From Maratus speciosus (lineage: Eukaryota; Arthropoda; Arachnida; Araneae; Salticidae): DNA of 64,000 nt. The notes beneath the pieces were generated by a model that was not told where the DNA came from, made no database searches, and worked only from the letters and a program-made list of their open reading frames with translations. Positions 33,914 to 45,485 of the stretch are shown piece after piece (position 1 is the first letter of the stretch; each line of letters opens with the position of its first letter). Both the position numbers and the translations under genes were made by a program. The stretch is from the NCBI GenBank assembly GCA_963932465.1, contig OZ010794.1, positions 440,263,502 to 440,327,501 on the forward strand. Reading direction: 5' to 3'.

Positions 33914-35784
33914 AATAACGTTAAGTGATAAATTTGAATTTTAGATTTGAAAATTATTATCAAAATATTCTATTACGGTAGAATGTATTAATTTTAAGAT
34001 TTATTATTTTATTATTGATAATTTTTGACGATCTTTTATGGCGATTAAATTAAATTGTTTTTAAGTGAAATTTAACTGAAAAACTAACTTAATGAAAATT
34101 AATGAATATTTAAAGGTAGAATTTAAATTTTGAAAGTGAAGTTTTTTGATTTAATTTAAATATTTTAAAATAGTTTTTTAAATTAATTTTAATTGGAAAG
34201 GATGTTATTATATAACATTTACCTTACCCCTAAGGAAAAAAAAAGCATTAAAAAAAAGTTATTGCCTGTGGCATCGAGCAATTGGAACTTTCCAAAACTT
34301 AAAAGCAAAGCCAAAATCAAAAGGAATTATCTGCCCCAGTTTCTTGGACAATTGACACATATCAACATAAACACAACATAAAAATGTATAAAAATATATA
34401 TAAAAATAAATACGCTTGCGCCTACACATAAAATATGTTATATAAAAACATAAGTATACAAATTTTTCTAAAATCTTTGGCATACTCAAATACTGACATA
34501 ACAAGTACAAATAAACATCAAATCGTAATGGAAACACATAGAACCAAAGATGAAAACATAAAGAACCAAAACAACAAATTTTTTCAGGAAATAATAGATG
34601 TTCAGGTAAGTAAAGAAATTTCACCATGAAGAAACCCAAGACATTCTCCAAGACTTCAATGTATTGCACCAAAGTAAGGATAAGGTAAGTGACCTATGTA
34701 AATATGGCTCTCACAACTGAATAAATAATTTTAAAAGGGCAAAATAAAATAGCATATTAAAGTTACTATTTATCTAGAACTTTTCTAATATATAACAAAT
34801 CTGTATATCCTCATAAAAAAATTCTAACAAATGAATATATATACAGTAATTTCGGCTCAGAGATCTGAGTTGTTAAAAAGGTTATACATGTCCAATATTA
34901 CTTGAAATTTATAAAAGAATAATAATTAAATTTCATAGTATTATTTAATTTGGCTAATAATTTTCATTTTTTTTCATAAATTTTCTCTTAAAAAAATATT
35001 GGTACTGAAATGTTAAATGCTGAGGAAATAAAGTAAAATAGCAGCAAAAAATAGATTGCAATATACAATCTCTTCATTGTGTACACAGGTCAAAAACGTA
35101 AGGCAGTTGCCCCATAGTATGACCTTCGACAACAATGGACTGACTGATCTAAGTCTCCAAGCGTTAAACCAAAAAAAAAATATTTACAAACTCAAACAAA
35201 GTATTCCGCTCAATTTGATAAGTATACTGCCCATGATATCTAAAATAGATATAACTGCACCGTGAGGGACTTATTGGAAGGTTAAATTACCCAAGCTAAG
35301 CCAAGTTTACCCTCTGTGTGTGCTCATCATAACTGAATTAGACCAGGTCAGCCTGAGGGAAAAAAAACAAACATTCTACACAAAACATAAGCAAAGTCCT
35401 AACATTCGCCTAGATCAGTCTAATATATATTTTTATATACATTTCATTTTATTATATTTTTCAATTTTTTCATTTCATTTCATTTTTTATTTTTCATTTT
35501 TATATTTCATTTTATATTTTTATTTATCATTTCATTATTCATCATTTCTATTATTTTTTCATATTTTTCATTTTCTTATTTTTCATTTTTATATATTTCT
35601 TTCTCAATTTTATAAGCTATAGGGTACCCTTTAAATTTAACTAACTTTATCATTAAAAATAAATTCCTCAGCAAAATAACAACACTATATTCTCTCAAAG
35701 TCCAAAAAAATTGCTATTGTAAGTGAATAATAAATAAATAAGTTTGAACTCTAACTATAGCATCAAATAAATATTATAAAATAA

Positions 35785-36095
35785 ATGGATTTTATCCGAA
35801 GTTTCCTAAACCGCAGAACAAGACTGGAAGGCGGAGGAATGCCATATTCCTTTGTGTCACGACCCTTAACTAAATGCCAGCGAGAATTACGAGATTCTAC
35901 TGCTCTGGATTGTAACGCAAAACGAGACAATCATGGCAAGAAAAAAATCGATAAAATAGGAATTAAAATTTAACTTATTGCGTCCAGAAATTGCGACTGG
36001 ACTCTCTAAACTAACTGAGACCCAGAAATCTGGTGGCGCTCAAAAGTACAAGGACAGGGTTATCTCGACTTCGTAACAGTAAAAAGAGCCTCGAA
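35785..36095 (+). CDS. Weak coding-like segment, unknown
   Basis: A 62-residue frame (35785-35973) with basic, mixed composition is followed in another frame by LRPEIATGLSKLTETQKSGG (about 35978-36040). Both are less AT-biased than the surroundings. No domain recognised; may be remnants of one protein joined by a frameshift or intron, or chance. Confidence 0.25.
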
Positions 36096-37952
36096 TTTCC
36101 AAATGAAAAGTAGTCTGTTGCCACAATACACTGGATTTTTTGGTTTAATATGCACAGGCTAATCCACAAAACCGTTGTGTACAACCAGAACTACCAAAAA
36201 AGTATTAACTAAAAACCGGTGGGTAAAACTGAATATGCTATAGCTTGAAAAAAAAATGAATTTTAAGGGGTAATATTAAAATGACATGAGAGAATTGCAA
36301 ATATTGTAAGTCTTGTTTAATAAATATTAATAAAATCTGGAAAATAGTATAATTTTCATATATTTATATTTATATCTTTTGTAAATTATTTCATTTGTAA
36401 ACAAATTTAAGGTTGTATGACAAGAGATATATAAATATATTCAGAAATTTAAATGATTAAAATGGACATATAAGTTAAAAATTCATAAATGTCAAATGAC
36501 CATAATTTATCAAATAAATGTAAAATGAAAATTAATAGTTGAGTATGTATCAAAAAAAAAAAAAAAAATGTAGCAACATGATACTGATAACCAAAATAAA
36601 ATATAATATATTAAAAAATTAAGTTGGTGTAGTTTGTGTCTATGGTAAATTTTAAATGATAAAATTATGACATATCAAGAATCTGAATTGTAAAAACAAA
36701 TAGATCCCAGCGCGCTATTGCGTACTAGCACACTGCCTGTTTTGGCCAGCAAAACATAAGACTACTCATTTATAAATTCAATTCCAATTGATCACAATCT
36801 ATCAATAAAATGTAAAATGAAAGTAAAATGCAATTTTAACTTTTTATATATATTAAGTAATTTTTTAAACAATGTAAAAAATTCATAACATGTACTAAAA
36901 TTTTGCAATAAAACAAAAATAAATAAATTTTCTGGTATGTAAGTAATTTTCCTGAAAAGGAAAACAATGCAGAAAATAAAATATAAATTATTGCACTAGG
37001 ATAGAAAGATCAGATTTAAATAATTTCTATATAATTGAAAAATTTATTCTCAGAATAAAATTGAATATTATTTGTATAAAAAACGTTTATTTAAAATTTT
37101 ATTTTATCCTAATAGAGAGCCATAATACTCCAAAACCTATGTAAATGAAAATAAAACCTGAAAATTTTATATAAAAATTCTTATATTGCACGAACTTGGG
37201 TGAAAAAAAAAATGACACCAAATGAATTGTGATTTATTCAAATCAATGCAATTGTTAAAATGTCTGGATCAGGGACAAAATAACAAAATGGAGGTAAAGA
37301 TTGATCAGGTCTCCACAACCATACACCGATTTAAGAAATCACAGAAAAAAAATTTAATTTTTAGGAATATTGACCTTGTAATCAATTAATAACATCGTAA
37401 ATCATTATTTCAAAATCATCCTTATATATTTAAAAATATGTAAACAGAAAAAAAAATTATTTGCAAAATAAACCTTTTATAGTCTGATATTTATTTTTAA
37501 AATCTAACTTCAGACATGTTTTAACTCAATTTGTATGTAATAATTTCAAAATAAAAAAAATATATATTAAACAATAACAAATGTATATATAGCAACAATT
37601 AAGTATTTTTCCTGAAGAAGTCCCGGAGAATGCATGAAAAATTTATATATTTACATCATATTTCCGAAATTTTCTATTGAATTTTAATAAATAACCAATA
37701 CTGAAATAAATAACCCAGAAAGAGTCCCATTAAAAATATAGAAGTTCGAAAGTTTGGCAAAGGCACCATAAATGTTAGGTAAAAAAAAAATAATAATAAA
37801 TAAGATGAAAGGAGAAAATGAATTTAAATTAATTAAAAAAATTTGAGTTATAATTATATTATGTAGATTTAATTTAGAATTAGAGAGGAGAAAGTTTACT
37901 ATTAAATATGGCCAGTGATCGTTAGTGGTTAATGATAAACATTGCATGTGAG

Positions 37953-38575
37953 AAATGTAAATAAATATAATTTGGTAACTTCATGGTAAAATATGAATAA
38001 TAAACTTTAGACTCACCTGAACTGAGAAAATACTTCTTGCTTGAAGATTGTATATGTTGAACATATTTTAAACTGTGCCAAGTATTAAATTTTTACCTTT
38101 AAATGTTTATATTTAATAATTCTATAATATTTCATTGCAATAAATTAATTTGGCACTTCACGATAATATTAAGAGACACATAAATCGAAACACAGGAAAA
38201 TACACAAATATATTTAAATAAACAATTTCCTTTATTAAAATATTATATTTATTGAATGGGGAAAGGGGGGGGGGAGAGAAGTGCACACTTATCATACATA
38301 TATTAATAAATCACTCATTCATGACATATGTTTTTTATTTTTTTTAGAATAACATTGATACTTATTTATCAATATGGGTTAATTAACATTTACTTTTCTG
38401 AAATCAATTAATTAAATTTGTTTGAACAAGTTAATCATTATTTACGAATTTTGAAGCATCGGGATTCGTAGTTGAGTCCATTATTCTGAAAATAAGTTCA
38501 AAGTCAAATTGCAGTCTTTGGATCACTGTATTTTTTGTTGTCATCCAGCATAATTTAAGAAAGATAGATCATCAG
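37953..38575. repeat. LTR-like direct repeat, copy 2
   Basis: 623 bp, same orientation and sequence as 32704-33328. The sequence beyond its end (GAGCTG) does not match the bases before copy 1 (ATAAA), so no target duplication is visible despite the recent age. Confidence 0.85.
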
Positions 38576-38617
38576 AGCTGTCTCACAGTGATAAAAAGTT
38601 AATATTCAGTATGTTCG

Positions 38618-38750
38618 AAAAGTTCGCCATTGCTCACGATACGCGTTTGTATTCGTGAAAGTAATTCTACATGCACATTTCTCAGGATGGACCTCCTATT
38701 GCAAGCCTCTTCAATACGACGACATAGATTTGAACCTTTCATGGGCGGTG
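38618..38750 (-). pseudogene. Transposase C-terminal fragment (Tc1/mariner-IS630-like)
   Basis: The minus-strand frame reads NLCRRIEEACNRRSILRNV and then VELLSRIQTRIVSNGELFEH followed by TEY and a stop. The pattern (R-I-E-A-C...RNV...RI...NG.LFEH) is the familiar tail of arthropod IS630/Tc1-type transposases. Upstream on the minus strand (38750-39090) no DDE domain remains, so the element is a deletion derivative. Its place next to the right TIR suits the host TIR element. Confidence 0.65.
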
Positions 38751-39091
38751 GGCAGACGGTCTAGCCACTTAATTTCAATTCCAAAACTGACAAATGGCAA
38801 CAAGAATATTTTAATAAAATTTTGCTTTTGTAATGAAAGTGAAAATTAGCGCGTTTTTATTTTCTAAGAAATTCGTTTGAATATTCTGGTGTCAGTCAAT
38901 TATTTTATCTTCTGCCCCTGAAAGGTTTAATCTAAAATTTTAAATGTAAGGTTAAATTTTTACAGACATTACAGCACAGTACAGCGTCACAATCTGAAAT
39001 TGTGCACTGCTACATTTACAGAATGTGAATATGCAAAGTAGAATCGCCACTCATCGATTTTGGAAATTTTTGGGTATACAGGCGACGATTT

Positions 39092-39349
39092 ATCTTATCC
39101 GTGTGAACCAAATGTCGTTTCGTACTAATTAATTGATGCTCTAAAACTTTCTAATTGGAAATTTTGCTCTATCTCTTTTCGTTTACAATTTTCAATAGCT
39201 ATCTTCCAAATTTCGCCACTAGGGGCGCTGCTGTCACTTGCATTAGGTCGAGGGTAATCGCTTTACTATACCGTCACCTTACTTGCAAAGCTGTAGCTCT
39301 CTGCGTTCGTAAGTATTTTCAGGTTAAAGGGACTTTCCTTTGCACCCTG
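39092..39349. repeat. Right TIR of the 6.9-kb element
   Basis: Inverted partner of 32446-32706, ending GCACCCTG before TATA. Confidence 0.85.
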
Positions 39350-39985
39350 TATATCTGTACATTGCGAACGATTTTCAGGAAATTGTAGCTGGTGATAATG
39401 AAATACAAGGAAACAAAATAAATAAATAAATAATAATAATTTTTACAGATTTCATTATTTTACAGAATCAATAAGTCGTTTTTTTTCTTTCAATATTATG
39501 TACTCCATTCATCCCAAAATAGCTTTTGCAGAAGGTTTAGAACGCTAGTTAGAAATTACAGAATATTTTTTTCAGAATTTAAAGATATTAATTCGTAAGT
39601 CTATTTACCATACTCATATAAATAAATGTAGCTGTAGATATATGCACGTCCAATTTCTTGGCTATATTTCAAACATTGAGATTTTTTACAACAAAATACA
39701 CAATAAAAATTATAAAATTAAAATCAAGTAAACTTTAAAAATTTTCTTGATAAAGAATTCTTATATGAAGATGAATTGGCCTCATTTGTAAAGTTCCTTG
39801 CCATATTTAAAAGAAAAAAAAAGAATAGAGTAGGGAGAGTAAAAAAAGGTAAGGAAATTCCCCATTAGACACAGTAGTTAAAAGCGCCCCCTACAATTCT
39901 CCGGAGCGAAAGTATGATTCCCCGAAAACAAAGGGGTTTCGACTGTTTGTTACGGCCGTATAAGGGATCGAGTTTGGCCGTGGTT
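39350..39985. repeat. Tandem array continuation and outer inverted end
   Basis: TGTACATTGCGAACGATTTTC continues the array unit cut at 32445. A further unit block ACATTGAGA...ACAAAATACACAATAAAAA (about 39670-39715) resembles 31352-31400. The terminal 39880-39985 (CCGGAGCGAAAG...GATCGAGTTTGGCCGTG) is the inverted counterpart of 30958-31035. Confidence 0.65.
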
Positions 39986-40268
39986 TGGTAGTCCGAAATT
40001 CATATTCTTTAGCTTTTTTATGGCTAATATGAAGATGAAATTACACACTTTATTTGTGGAACTATAGGCATTTGGGATCTGATGAACCTGTCTAGGCTCT
40101 ACAAATATCTATTATTCAATTTCTGCTCTTTTTATTTATTTTTTTATTATGTTTTTAAAATCTAATTTGAATATGTTAAGGGAAACAGTTTAATTGTCAA
40201 TGAATAAAATTCTTTCTATTTTATCATTTCACAATTTTTGTTGGTAATATGTAATGTTTTTTTAATGG

Positions 40269-40325
<57 letters not shown>

Positions 40326-40461
40326 ATTTTTTTTTGTAATTATTCATTATAAATCACATGAAAAACGGACCATGATAAAAGAATCAATAATTAAAATACT
40401 CTCTCTCTCTCTCTGTATATATGCATATACTATATATATATATATATATAGTATATATGCA
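39986..40461. repeat. Spacer with (AT)n and (CT)n microsatellites
   Basis: (AT)n at about 40269-40325, (CT)n at 40400-40414 and an (AT)-palindrome GTATATATGCATATAC...GTATATATGC at 40415-40462. Confidence 0.85.
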
Positions 40462-41560
40462 AGTATGATCGGATTGGCGCATTCACCATGGGACCAACAT
40501 GCACATAATGTGTACATGTACATGTACATAACATTAGTCACCAAAATGAATCTGGATTCGTCGTTGTAGACAGTGTTGGGCACGCTCACAAAAAAAACCG
40601 AACTAATTCAAACTCAAATTCAATTTCTGAAAAAATGAGTCAAGCTCACGCTCAAATTCAAAATTTTTCAAGCGAACTCGCTCAACTCAAACCCATTTAT
40701 GAAAGTGAGCGAAGTTCGCTAAGAACTCGTTTTTTTATAGTTAAGTTCCTTTTTTACAAGGTCTGTCGCCTCCTGCAAATGTATTAGTACTTATTTTCAA
40801 ACGGATTATTATATCCATTTTGTACCAATCAAGAAAATTTTCCGTTTAAAACAGGATTTCGTCATACACAGATTCTTATAACAGGTTTTACAGTACTGTA
40901 TCCCTCCTCCCCCTAGAAACGTATATGTACTACTCTTTAAAGAAAATTTTAATAGGAATTTTTACCCAAGGAGGTTGTTCCTCCATAGATTTTTGCACGA
41001 GTCAAACAGGAACGGGTGAATCATTTTCATTCAAGCAGTGTTGTGACCGAGCCAGAAAATTTCGGTCGGTGCAGACTTCTAGGAAGAATAAAGCACAGGC
41101 CCTAAAATAAGTCCAGTTTGGCCCGGCCCGAGCCTCCAGAGAAAGCAAGACCCGGGCACGATCCAGAAAAACTGATGATCAGACTCGACCCGTCCCAAGT
41201 TCGTGTAGGCTTCCAAATGGCATTTGAATGGGAAAAACGTGTTCTTAACGGCTGGAAAATTTTTAAATAACTTATGAAAAATATTGAGTTTGAGTTGTAA
41301 ATTTTGTCTAAACTCACGAATTTTTTTAGCTTTCTTTCAGCTCATGTTCGTTTATCAAAAAGTGAGTCAAGTTCAACTTAAAGTTCACAGAAAGTGAGCT
41401 AAACTCGTGAGTTTTCGCTCAATGAATGCGCTCATGCCCAACACTGGTTGTAGATAACCCGATTTTCCATTGCGGTCTAATTCTATAGAATGCGCCATCA
41501 CTTCAAAGGAGGTAACAGTAACTGTCGTTGGCAGCGCACATCCCAGGTCTACATTGGAAT
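40462..41560 (-). pseudogene. Tc1-like transposase relic split by a hAT insertion
   Basis: On the minus strand, sequence 41480-41447 joined over the hAT element to 40570-40462 reads ENRVIYNDESRFIL at the first catalytic Asp of a Tc1-type transposase, followed by a decayed WSHGECANPII, like the usual W-x(3)-GE region. Upstream (41460-41560) is frameshifted and weakly recognisable. Downstream is lost in microsatellite DNA. No TIRs were found. Confidence 0.6.
40571..41446. mobile_element. Non-autonomous hAT element with 8-bp target duplication
   Basis: TIRs CAGTGTTGGGCACGCTCA and (reverse complement of the right end) CAGTGTTGGGCATGAGCG. GTTGTAGA lies on both sides (40563-40570, 41447-41454), a perfect 8-bp duplication. 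Subterminal regions are rich in GAGTCAAG/CTCAAATTC-type repeats. It has interrupted the catalytic motif of a Tc1 relic. Length 876 bp, no transposase. Confidence 0.95.
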
Positions 41561-41638
41561 TTTTTCTGGAAAGGAAAGAGTATTTGCTATGTATTTTTGG
41601 ATGGTGATACCGAGAAAAATACTCAAACAGTTGTAGTA

Positions 41639-42607
41639 GGGGAGACCGGGGCTAGTTGGCTACAGGGGTAAGTAAGCGCAATCCTCATAAATCGCCTGTT
41701 TGTGGATAGATTTCGCAATCAGTCACAGAGTACCTTTCTTCTTGCTTTTTACAATCTCCATTGTAGTTTTGCAGCGTTACCTACGTCCAGTGGACATTTA
41801 TTACGATTTTTCTGTTTTTTGCACTCATAAGTAATTTTTTTTTTGCTTCATTCTTTTTTCTAATTTCTAATACTTATCTTAATAATTGCGATTTAACTTG
41901 TGCAGTTTTCCTTAGTGTATGATTAAGTGTACCTGCCCATATGTGATTTACTTGGGTTATTTATGCTTAGATGGTTACATCTCCCTTTTATGAAGAAATT
42001 TATTTTGGGGCTAGTAGCGCATTGAACACGGGGCAAGTTGGCTTGGTGTCTGGTGTGTGCTGGTAGCTTGAAAAATAGCAAACACCTAGAAAAGTGGTTG
42101 CAATGCAAGATTTTGGGCACACGAGGCTTACCCAAGCGGAGACACTCGATTTTTTATTTGTGACAACTGTAACTCTGATGACGATATCGAGTAGGATAGA
42201 AGTTACTCAATGTTAATGTTTTATTCATTATTTTTATGTCTGTATAATTTAGAATTTACACTGTACGGCGATAACGCCTTTGTTTAAATTTAATGGTAAT
42301 AATGAAATTGATTTCTCTTAACTGCGTGTCTTATTTGAGTTTCATTTAAATTTTTATAAAGCGTGTGCCAACTTACCCCATAGGTATAGGCAACTTGCCC
42401 CGTAACGGGGTAGTTTGGCGCACAATTTTCCTTTTACTTTAGGCTTCCGCTAAACATAAACTACAAAAGCTACAAACTGAAAAATCCGGTATTTATAGCC
42501 CAATGCCAGTTCTTTAAAAGTACAGTTAAAGTTTCATAAAAAAACTTAAACAAAAAATTAATAAAAATTAATAACTAAAAACTGCGCCTACTAGCCCCGG
42601 TCTCCCC
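41639..42607. mobile_element. TA-flanked TIR element with GGGGAGACCGGGGCTAGT ends
   Basis: Both ends read GGGGAGACCGGGGCTAGT inward, and TA flanks each (41637-41638, 42608-42609). Internal GGGGCAAGTTGGC-type motifs recur at 42019, 42370 (inverted) and 42390, an organisation like the GGGGTAACTGGACC element at 21459. A non-autonomous 969-bp element; the superfamily is undetermined. Confidence 0.85.
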
Positions 42608-42609
42608 TA

Positions 42610-43007
42610 CGTGCAGCGTACAGTTTCATCACAAAATGAGAATTTAGTTTTTGTTATGGTAACTAAAAAATAAAATCATTGAGGTACCAGGAATTTTATT
42701 TAATGTAATACAGATTTAGAGCATTATTTGAAAGAAAATAATGTTCAAGAAGTATTGTTTCCAGTGTGATCGATTTCGATTTTCATGGCTAAAAGATCTT
42801 GTATAAATTCCACTAACTGGTTTTCTATGTCTACTGTGAAAAAGCTACAATCGGTAAATTATGAAATTTTTAAAAAGTTCATTTCACTTTGGTAAAAGAA
42901 TTCAAAAACGGGAGAAATAGCTCCTCGAATATGTTTAAATATTGTGGAACGACTACACATGTAGCGTAGGGAAACATAAAAAAAATTCTATTTTGGAGGG
43001 ACTATGA
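42610..43007. other. AT-rich spacer, nothing recognised
   Basis: No termini, repeat or coding signal seen. Confidence 0.45.
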
Positions 43008-43165
43008 CAGAGATGGGGAACCCGCTTGCCAGCGTGACAATTGTCAACAGTATTTCTGACCACTTTGCTTTATTTAATGACAGAAATTCTGCAATTATAA
43101 AAGCGAAGATTACCACTCAGAATTAATGGCGACAACTGGCCCCTGCACGGGCGTTCATCATCCCT
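43008..43165. mobile_element. Short hAT-like MITE
   Basis: Left end CAGAGATGGGGAACCCGC and reverse complement of the right end CAGGGATGATGAACGCCCG are imperfect TIRs of hAT type. Flanking GACTATGA and TTATATGA share five of eight bases, a decayed duplication at best. Confidence 0.55.
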
Positions 43166-43189
43166 GTTATATGATATACATGAAGCACC

Positions 43190-43990
43190 TAAAACCCAGT
43201 TGTGACTGCTTCTTTAGTCCGTTCAGCATGCGAGACTACTATTAAAAAAGAATATATATCCAAAACTTGCATATACACAGCGCTCTATGAATTTAGCATT
43301 ATCCTTTTACATCCGATGGAATATGAACATGATAGACATGATATCTTTTGCGCAGCTTTGTATGTGATCGATGGTAATTAAACTCAAAAGTAACATGCAT
43401 AAAATTAGTTAAATAAAAAAACTGGTACCACAAAAGAAAACGCTCTTTTAGGAATTATTGTTTATAGGCAATACTATTACCGGATTATTCTGTGCTCCCT
43501 TGTAAATGAACGATGAATGCTATGCATACCCTATTCTGTAATTAGCATCTTGTAGTGCGCCCAGTGATATATATCAATTCCAATCTGTTTGAAATAGTGT
43601 AAGATTATTAAATTATTTTTCCCTGTAGACCGCAATAGTATAATGGAATTGTTTTGAGTGTCCCTGTAAATGAACTATAAATGCAACAAACTTCATTTTC
43701 AATACCGAACACGCCATAGTAAACCTTAATAACATGTATCAATTATAGGTAAATCCGAGTACATTCAAGCGAGTTAGAACTCGGACAGACCGACAAACCG
43801 AATTCATAAATACTTTTCAACTATGTTCGAAATTGTTAAAAAAAGAGTACAGTGAAATATATATATATGTATATTAAGTTGTTGATCAGATATTTTAAAA
43901 ATACGAATGTATTTAATGCCCATAGGTTTAACATTAGCGAGAGGAATTTGAAATCTGAGCTGACCAATACCTTTTTAAGAATAAATGAAA
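43190..43990 (-). repeat. Diverged dispersed repeat (CTGTCTG / TTTACAGGGACA family), copy 2
   Basis: Inverted relative to 3007-3900 and lacking its MITE. The unit GTCCCTGTAAATGAACTATAAATGC recurs with variation (43497, 43660). It ends in GGACAGACCGACAAACC near 43790. A following block CATAGGTTTAACATTAGCG...ACC(A)ATACCTTT (43921-43975) recurs at 52828-52875. Confidence 0.6.
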
Positions 43991-45485
43991 GTTCTCATTT
44001 TTAAACTTAAACTTACACTATGTGAATATGTGTTATATTATCTCATTTTTAATTTAGTATCAAATAGAGCAAACGGTCAAACAGCGAATACGTTGATTAG
44101 TACTAAGATACAATGATAGATTAAAACTTGATTATGACAGTTTATACAAAAGTGATCACAATTCACTTAAAGAAAGAAAAGAAAAGAGTACCAGTATTTC
44201 CGAATGGTAATTTGTCACTTTATTTAAACGCTGAAATTTTGGATTAAATATGGCAAATATTGCTAGTAAAAAATAAGTGATAGTAACTCTTCTGTATATC
44301 CACAAATAAAAAAAAGGAGTGCTTAGATTTTTTATGGCTACGTAAAAAGAATTCTGTCAGTGAATTAGTCTGGTTAATTATTTAGGTTCCTTTTTTTAAT
44401 TACAAGAGGATTAACTTGGCTTCATCTCATAGAAATAATTATTTTTTGAAGAATTTAAATATGTCCCACTTTTTGTGTCTAAAATTTTTTCCTTGTTGGA
44501 TCCTGAAATTCTTCATTACGTAGAATAATTTGGAAACTCTAATACAGTATTCTTTCGCGATATGATGCATTTTTGATAGATTTATAAATAATTTTTATTT
44601 CCCCAAAAGGGATTAACATCTTAAATATAAGATTTTTTAAATAAAAAAAATATATATTTTAGTGTCTCAAACGCCGGAAAAGCATTTTAGAAAATATATT
44701 TTTAAAATTAACGTTGGATACTAATTGATAATGTATTGTAACTATAAGCGTGTTTTCATTAATTCGCTCATTCATACAAAAGTATATGAAAATTTTGCAA
44801 TTTAAATCGTTTGTACACACCAATTTTAATCCATAAAAATATTTAAAAACTAAAACAAACGCCGTAAAAACACACTTTCACTTTCTATGCTTCGGATTTT
44901 TGTGAAAATATACTCTTGTCGCGGATGCTGTTACCTACTCCAAAAATCGATGTCATAGCAAATACAAAATCTGTTATCATTCTCTTGTACTAGGAGGTAA
45001 AGTAAGGATGCTCATAAACCGATAGAAAAGGGTATTTATGAGGGGGGGGGGGGTACTCCAATAAACTACTTCTCCATATGCGCTAAAAGCTGATACATAG
45101 CACAGGCTACAGGCTATACGCTATACCATGCATTTAATGATTAAAATAATATTACTTATACCAACTCTTAACAGATGGCAGCACCAAATAATTTTCTTTC
45201 TTTTTAATTTGAAAATCATAACTTTCAACTATTTTAGCGTATATTTCATAGAAAGGATATTAAAATGTCTTAGGGTAAAATTATTTTTAAATAAGAGTCA
45301 AACAAAATTATACTATTTGCAGTTTTAATGTATGGTTTTGTCTAGAAATCGGCGCATTCATTGAAAAAGTCAATTCATATATGGACAAAATGAAATTTAA
45401 TTTAAATGTGCTTTAACATTTTAGAATAGCTTGTACAAATCTTTTTTAACATCCATAGAGTTGAAAAAACGCAATATATATGAAC
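43991..45485. other. AT-rich spacer with a G tract, no gene seen
   Basis: A run of 11 G lies at about 45041. Open frames are AT-rich and unconvincing. No element termini recognised. Confidence 0.45.

Larger units (their letters stand above)
33329..37952. other. 4.6-kb interior between the LTR-like repeats, unrecognised
   Basis: AT-rich with islands of coding-like composition: 33737-33913, 34193-34620 (followed by donor-like CAG|GTAAGT at 34604 and AAG|GTAAGTG at 34682), 35056-35265, 35785-36090. A (ATTTC/ATTTT)n low-complexity stretch is at 35430-35615 and a poly-A of 16 at 36551. No gag, protease, RT, RNase H or integrase motif, no clear primer-binding site after the left repeat, and no purine tract directly before the right one. 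It could be the body of a large non-autonomous LTR element or captured host DNA. Confidence 0.5.
32446..39349. mobile_element. 6.9-kb TIR element inserted in the tandem array
   Basis: Left end CAGGATACAAAGGAAAGTCC and reverse complement of the right end CAGGGTGCAAAGGAAAGTCC start TIRs of about 260 bp (32446-32706, 39092-39349) with high identity, including CAGCGCCCCTAGTGGCGAAA. TATA flanks both ends (32442-32445, 39350-39353), a 4-bp or TA duplication. Comparison with sister array units shows the array continuing on the far side. A transposase C-terminal fragment (38618-38750, minus) suggests a Tc1/mariner (IS630)-like origin. Most of the interior is a separate pair of LTR-like repeats around unrecognised DNA. 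Confidence 0.8.

Noticed and set aside
34259..34672. 137-residue minus-strand frame
   Set aside because: Phe/Tyr/Leu-rich translation of AT-rich DNA; no domain, and overlapping plus-strand frames look equally likely.
33329..37952. Complete retrovirus-like or LTR retrotransposon gene set
   Set aside because: No protease, reverse transcriptase, RNase H or integrase motif was found in any frame.
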